From the NCBI GenBank assembly GCA_003694495.1, contig RFJO01000069.1, forward strand, positions 1-7,098: 7,098 nt of DNA. The letters are read 5' to 3'. The notes under the pieces are model-generated. The model was not told the DNA's origin and searched no databases. It saw nothing but the letters and a program-made list of their open reading frames with translations. Positions 5,654-7,098 of this stretch are shown piece after piece. Position 1 is the first letter of the stretch. Every line of letters begins with the position of its first letter. This stretch comes from Candidatus Woesearchaeota archaeon. GTDB taxonomy: Archaea > Nanobdellota > Nanobdellia > SCGC-AAA011-G17 > GW2011-AR17. Made by a program: the position numbers and the translations under genes.

Positions 5654-5851
5654 ATGTTATGTGAATGTTACCTCTGCGGAAATGAATGGAAAGCAACAAC
5701 AACCAAAAACATTCTCAAATGCCCAAAATGCAATTCATTTGAATGGAACAGACAACACCTTAACTCCAACTATTGTTATGAAATAAAATATAGCAAAAAA
5801 GGTTGTTTAATACTAGGAAAGAAAACGAAGCTAAAAACAAAGCATTTATAA
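5654..5851 (+). CDS. Small zinc-ribbon protein of unknown function
   Basis: A 65-residue basic protein. It has a four-cysteine zinc ribbon near its N terminus: C5-x2-C8 (CYLC, followed by GNEW) and C23-x2-C26 (CPKC, followed by NSFEWNR), with 14 residues between the knuckles. The pattern C-x-x-C-G-x-x-W ... C-P-x-C-x-S-x-x-W-N resembles short archaeal zinc-ribbon proteins often thought to bind nucleic acids or act as transcription factors. The remainder (about 35-65) is lysine-rich (KYSKKG, GKKTKLKTK), which fits nucleic-acid binding. An extra cysteine at position 3 precedes the first knuckle. A well-placed TATA element and the coherent motif argue that it is a real gene despite its size. The stop overlaps a candidate TATA box of the cold-shock gene. 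No specific function can be assigned. Confidence 0.75.
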   Translation: MLCECYLCGNEWKATTTKNILKCPKCNSFEWNRQHLNSNYCYEIKYSKKGCLILGKKTKLKTKHL

Positions 5852-5876
5852 AGGAAACACATTCACTACTATATAT
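5845..5876 (+). promoter_or_regulatory. Candidate promoter(s) of the cold-shock gene
   Basis: Two TATA-like elements precede the cold-shock gene. TTTATAAA at 5845-5852 overlaps the stop of the zinc-ribbon gene and would start transcription near 5874, giving a leader of about 43 bases. TATATAT at 5870-5876 would start near 5900 and give a leader of about 17 bases that still contains the ribosome-binding site AGGAAAT (5903-5909). I cannot tell which is used; both may be. Confidence 0.45.
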
Positions 5877-5916
5877 CAGGAGAATTCTTAGGGTTTTTTT
5901 ATAGGAAATAAGTAAA

Positions 5917-6123
5917 ATGAAAGGTAAAGTAAAATTTTTTAACGACGCAAAATCTTTCGGCTTTATTGCCGGAGAAGATGGCAAAGAATATTTTGTGCAC
6001 AGAAGCGCACTGAAGGAAGGAGTGCATCTGAGAGATGATGATGCAGTAACTTTTGACCCTGAACAGGGTGATAGAGGATTGAAAGCTGTTAATGTTGCTT
6101 TAGATAATGAAAGTTCTGAGTAA
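5917..6123 (+). CDS. csp: Cold-shock-domain protein (CspA family)
   Basis: A 68-residue single cold-shock domain: a five-stranded OB fold that binds single-stranded RNA or DNA and can act as an RNA chaperone. RNP1 is seen as KSFGFIAG (12-19, usual KGFGFI) and RNP2 as YFVHRSAL (25-32, usual IFVHFSAI). The start MKGKVKFFND corresponds to bacterial M-x-G-x-V-K-W-F-N, with Phe replacing the usual Trp; the end GDRGLKAVNVAL matches the family EKGPRGPQAANV region. Length is normal for bacterial CspA (about 67-70). The ribosome-binding site AGGAAAT (5903-5909) lies about 8 bases before the ATG. CspA-type proteins are common in bacteria and patchy in archaea, so acquisition by transfer is plausible. 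It may be read together with the zinc-ribbon gene upstream or from its own promoter. Confidence 0.93.
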   Translation: MKGKVKFFNDAKSFGFIAGEDGKEYFVHRSALKEGVHLRDDDAVTFDPEQGDRGLKAVNVALDNESSE

Positions 6124-6138
6124 AAATACAGTTAAATG

Positions 6139-6153
6139 TTTTTTTATTTTTTT
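6139..6153 (+). terminator. Double T7 terminator after the cold-shock gene
   Basis: Seven Ts, one A and seven Ts on the non-template strand start 15 bases after the cold-shock stop. This is a strong archaeal-type U-tract terminator with no clear preceding hairpin. It separates the gene from the convergent metallophosphoesterase. The remaining part of the gap (6154-6272) shows no gene. Confidence 0.7.
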
Positions 6154-6253
6154 AATCTCCATCCCTTTCTATGCCTAAAATATCCCTTAAACCAATTGAT
6201 ATATTTGTATTATAATACCAAAGCCTTAGTCCAATTAAGTCCTAAAAGGCAGA

Positions 6254-6285
6254 ACTACCTTAGCCTTAAAAATTATGAAGGTAGT
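6254..6285 (-). repeat. 8-bp inverted repeat spanning the 3' end of the metallophosphoesterase gene
   Basis: ACTACCTT (6254-6261) and AAGGTAGT (6278-6285) are perfect reverse complements around a 16-base loop that includes the minus-strand stop codon (6273-6275). In the minus-strand RNA it would form a stem-loop closing over the end of the coding region. No long T tract follows, so it may stabilise or mark the 3' end rather than be a full terminator. Confidence 0.35.
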
Positions 6286-7098
6286 AAATTGATAACAGTT
6301 ATTTCGTTTCGTGAACCAAGCCGCATATATGGACCCCAAGTTCCTGTGCCGGGGCTCACATAAAGTTTCATTTTGCCAAAATCATACAAACCTTTCTGTT
6401 GGGGATAAAAAAGCATAGAAATAAACCTAAACGGCAGAATCTGGCCAGCATGTGTATGGCCAGAAAGTTGTAATGAGACATTATAAGATTTTGCAACTTC
6501 CATATCCGTGGGAGAATGGTATAATAAAATCGAAGGAGATGATGATAGATTTAAATCGGATAAAACTTCTTTCAAGTGGTTTTTTGATTGGCTAAATTCA
6601 ACGCCTATAACCTGGATGCCGTCAAATGAAACAGCTTCGTTTTTTAATATACTTACCTTAGTACCTTTGAATAAAGAATATACTTTTTCAACACCCTCAT
6701 ACGTTTCATGGTTGCCCGTAACAAAAAAAACTCTTGAATTTAACTTGTTGAATGGCATGAAAATGTCTTTGTGAAGGGGCGCTGTGCCGTCAACAATGTC
6801 GCCTGTCAAGAAAACCATGTCTGGGTCAATTGAATTAATTTTGTCTATAACTTTGTTTAAATAACCAGAGTTCCTTATCGTACCTATGTGCAAGTCTGAT
6901 ACTTGAACTATCTTTAAACCCTTATCTAAACCATTTATGTTTAAGTCAAACTCGTTAACGTGAACAAAAAAAGCATTGATTATTGAATATAAGCTAAGAA
7001 CGCAAACAAGAACTATGATTATCATAGCCGAAATCTTGCTGTTTGGTTTAAAGAAGATGTTAACTATCTCATAAACTATTAAAGAAGATAATAATAAA
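6273..7098 (-). CDS. Membrane-anchored calcineurin-like metallophosphoesterase, 5' partial
   Basis: Predicted two-metal phosphoesterase of the calcineurin-like (YkuE/YaeI-type) group; substrate unknown. Counting from the internal Met at 7025, the metal-binding motifs are D44-x-H46 (SDLHIG), GD-x2-D (75-79, GDIVD), GNHE (104-107), H170 (YHSPTD) and GHTHAGQ (189-195). The C-terminal end SPGTGTWGPYMRLGSRNEI is typical. A hydrophobic segment (MIIIVLVCVLSLYSIINAFF) anchors the protein ahead of the catalytic domain. The frame stays open for 24 more codons to the window edge, reading a second hydrophobic stretch (LLLSSLIVYEIVNIFF) and a short KPNSK link. Members of this group commonly have several N-terminal membrane helices, so the true start is probably outside the window and 7025 is internal. 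The visible part is 274 codons. It is convergent with the cold-shock gene and probably not co-regulated with it. Confidence 0.88.
   Translation of the reverse strand, partial: LLLSSLIVYEIVNIFFKPNSKISAMIIIVLVCVLSLYSIINAFFVHVNEFDLNINGLDKGLKIVQVSDLHIGTIRNSGYLNKVIDKINSIDPDMVFLTGDIVDGTAPLHKDIFMPFNKLNSRVFFVTGNHETYEGVEKVYSLFKGTKVSILKNEAVSFDGIQVIGVEFSQSKNHLKEVLSDLNLSSSPSILLYHSPTDMEVAKSYNVSLQLSGHTHAGQILPFRFISMLFYPQQKGLYDFGKMKLYVSPGTGTWGPYMRLGSRNEITVINLLPS

Noticed and set aside
5878..5883. AGGAGA as the ribosome-binding site of the cold-shock gene
   Set aside because: It lies over 30 bases before the ATG, too far; AGGAAAT at 5903-5909 has proper spacing.
6136..6363. Plus-strand open frame of 75 codons after the cold-shock gene
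   Set aside because: It begins in the T-tract terminator, has no ribosome site, and its 3' half overlaps the conserved C terminus of the metallophosphoesterase.
6508..6774. Plus-strand open frame of 88 codons
   Set aside because: Antisense to the catalytic core of the metallophosphoesterase, with no motif of its own.
1..7098. CRISPR array, insertion sequence, phage or defence system
   Set aside because: No spaced direct repeats of suitable length, no transposase or integrase, and no defence-type protein were seen; the window is mostly core information-processing genes.

Overview
The window is archaeal, AT-rich chromosomal DNA. It carries the conserved RNase P / proteasome / exosome gene cluster of archaea, followed by an RNA polymerase subunit gene, an enolase gene, a tRNA-Ser gene and a few small accessory genes. 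Diagnostic archaeal genes are the proteasome alpha subunit, SBDS/Sdo1, Rrp4, Rrp41, Rrp42, RpoK and a Pop5-type RNase P protein. Low GC, very compact packing, a short divergent enolase and leaderless-looking promoters suggest a small-genome archaeon, possibly of the DPANN group. That placement is inference; a phylogeny would be needed to settle it.

Region 1 (1-4102, + strand) reads as one operon: rnp2 (5' end outside the window), psmA, sbds, rrp4, rrp41, rrp42, rpoK. Genes are separated by 1-19 bases or overlap (ATGA overlaps at rrp4/rrp41 and rrp41/rrp42, and a 23-base overlap at rrp42/rpoK). Most have a strong Shine-Dalgarno sequence lying inside or just after the preceding gene. The products act in tRNA 5' processing, protein degradation, 60S-type ribosome maturation and 3'-to-5' RNA processing or decay. 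rpoK and the eno gene after it normally belong to a different conserved archaeal cluster (rpl18e-rpl13-rps9-rpoN-rpoK-eno-rps2). The window therefore seems to join two classical clusters, without the rpl37ae/rpoP genes often found after rrp42. A T-rich tract at 4104-4120 probably ends the operon.

Region 2 (4103-5492) holds a compact enolase gene (383 codons). Its TATA-like box sits about 26 bases before the ATG, so the message is probably leaderless. A 151-base gap follows, with tandem TTGTTAA/TTAACAA half-sites.

Region 3 (5454-6153) holds tRNA-Ser(GCU), a 65-residue zinc-ribbon protein and a cold-shock-domain protein. The tRNA and zinc-ribbon genes share an identical 13-base TATA element. 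The zinc-ribbon gene again looks leaderless, whereas the cold-shock gene has a leader with a Shine-Dalgarno sequence and ends in a strong T-tract terminator.

Region 4 (6154-7098) has a convergent, minus-strand calcineurin-like metallophosphoesterase with N-terminal membrane segments. Its reading frame stays open to the window edge, so its start is probably outside. I found no mobile element, CRISPR array or clear defence system. The most interesting points are the cluster fusion, an altered catalytic loop in Rrp41, the compact enolase, and the regulatory-looking palindromes around the tRNA/zinc-ribbon/cold-shock block.
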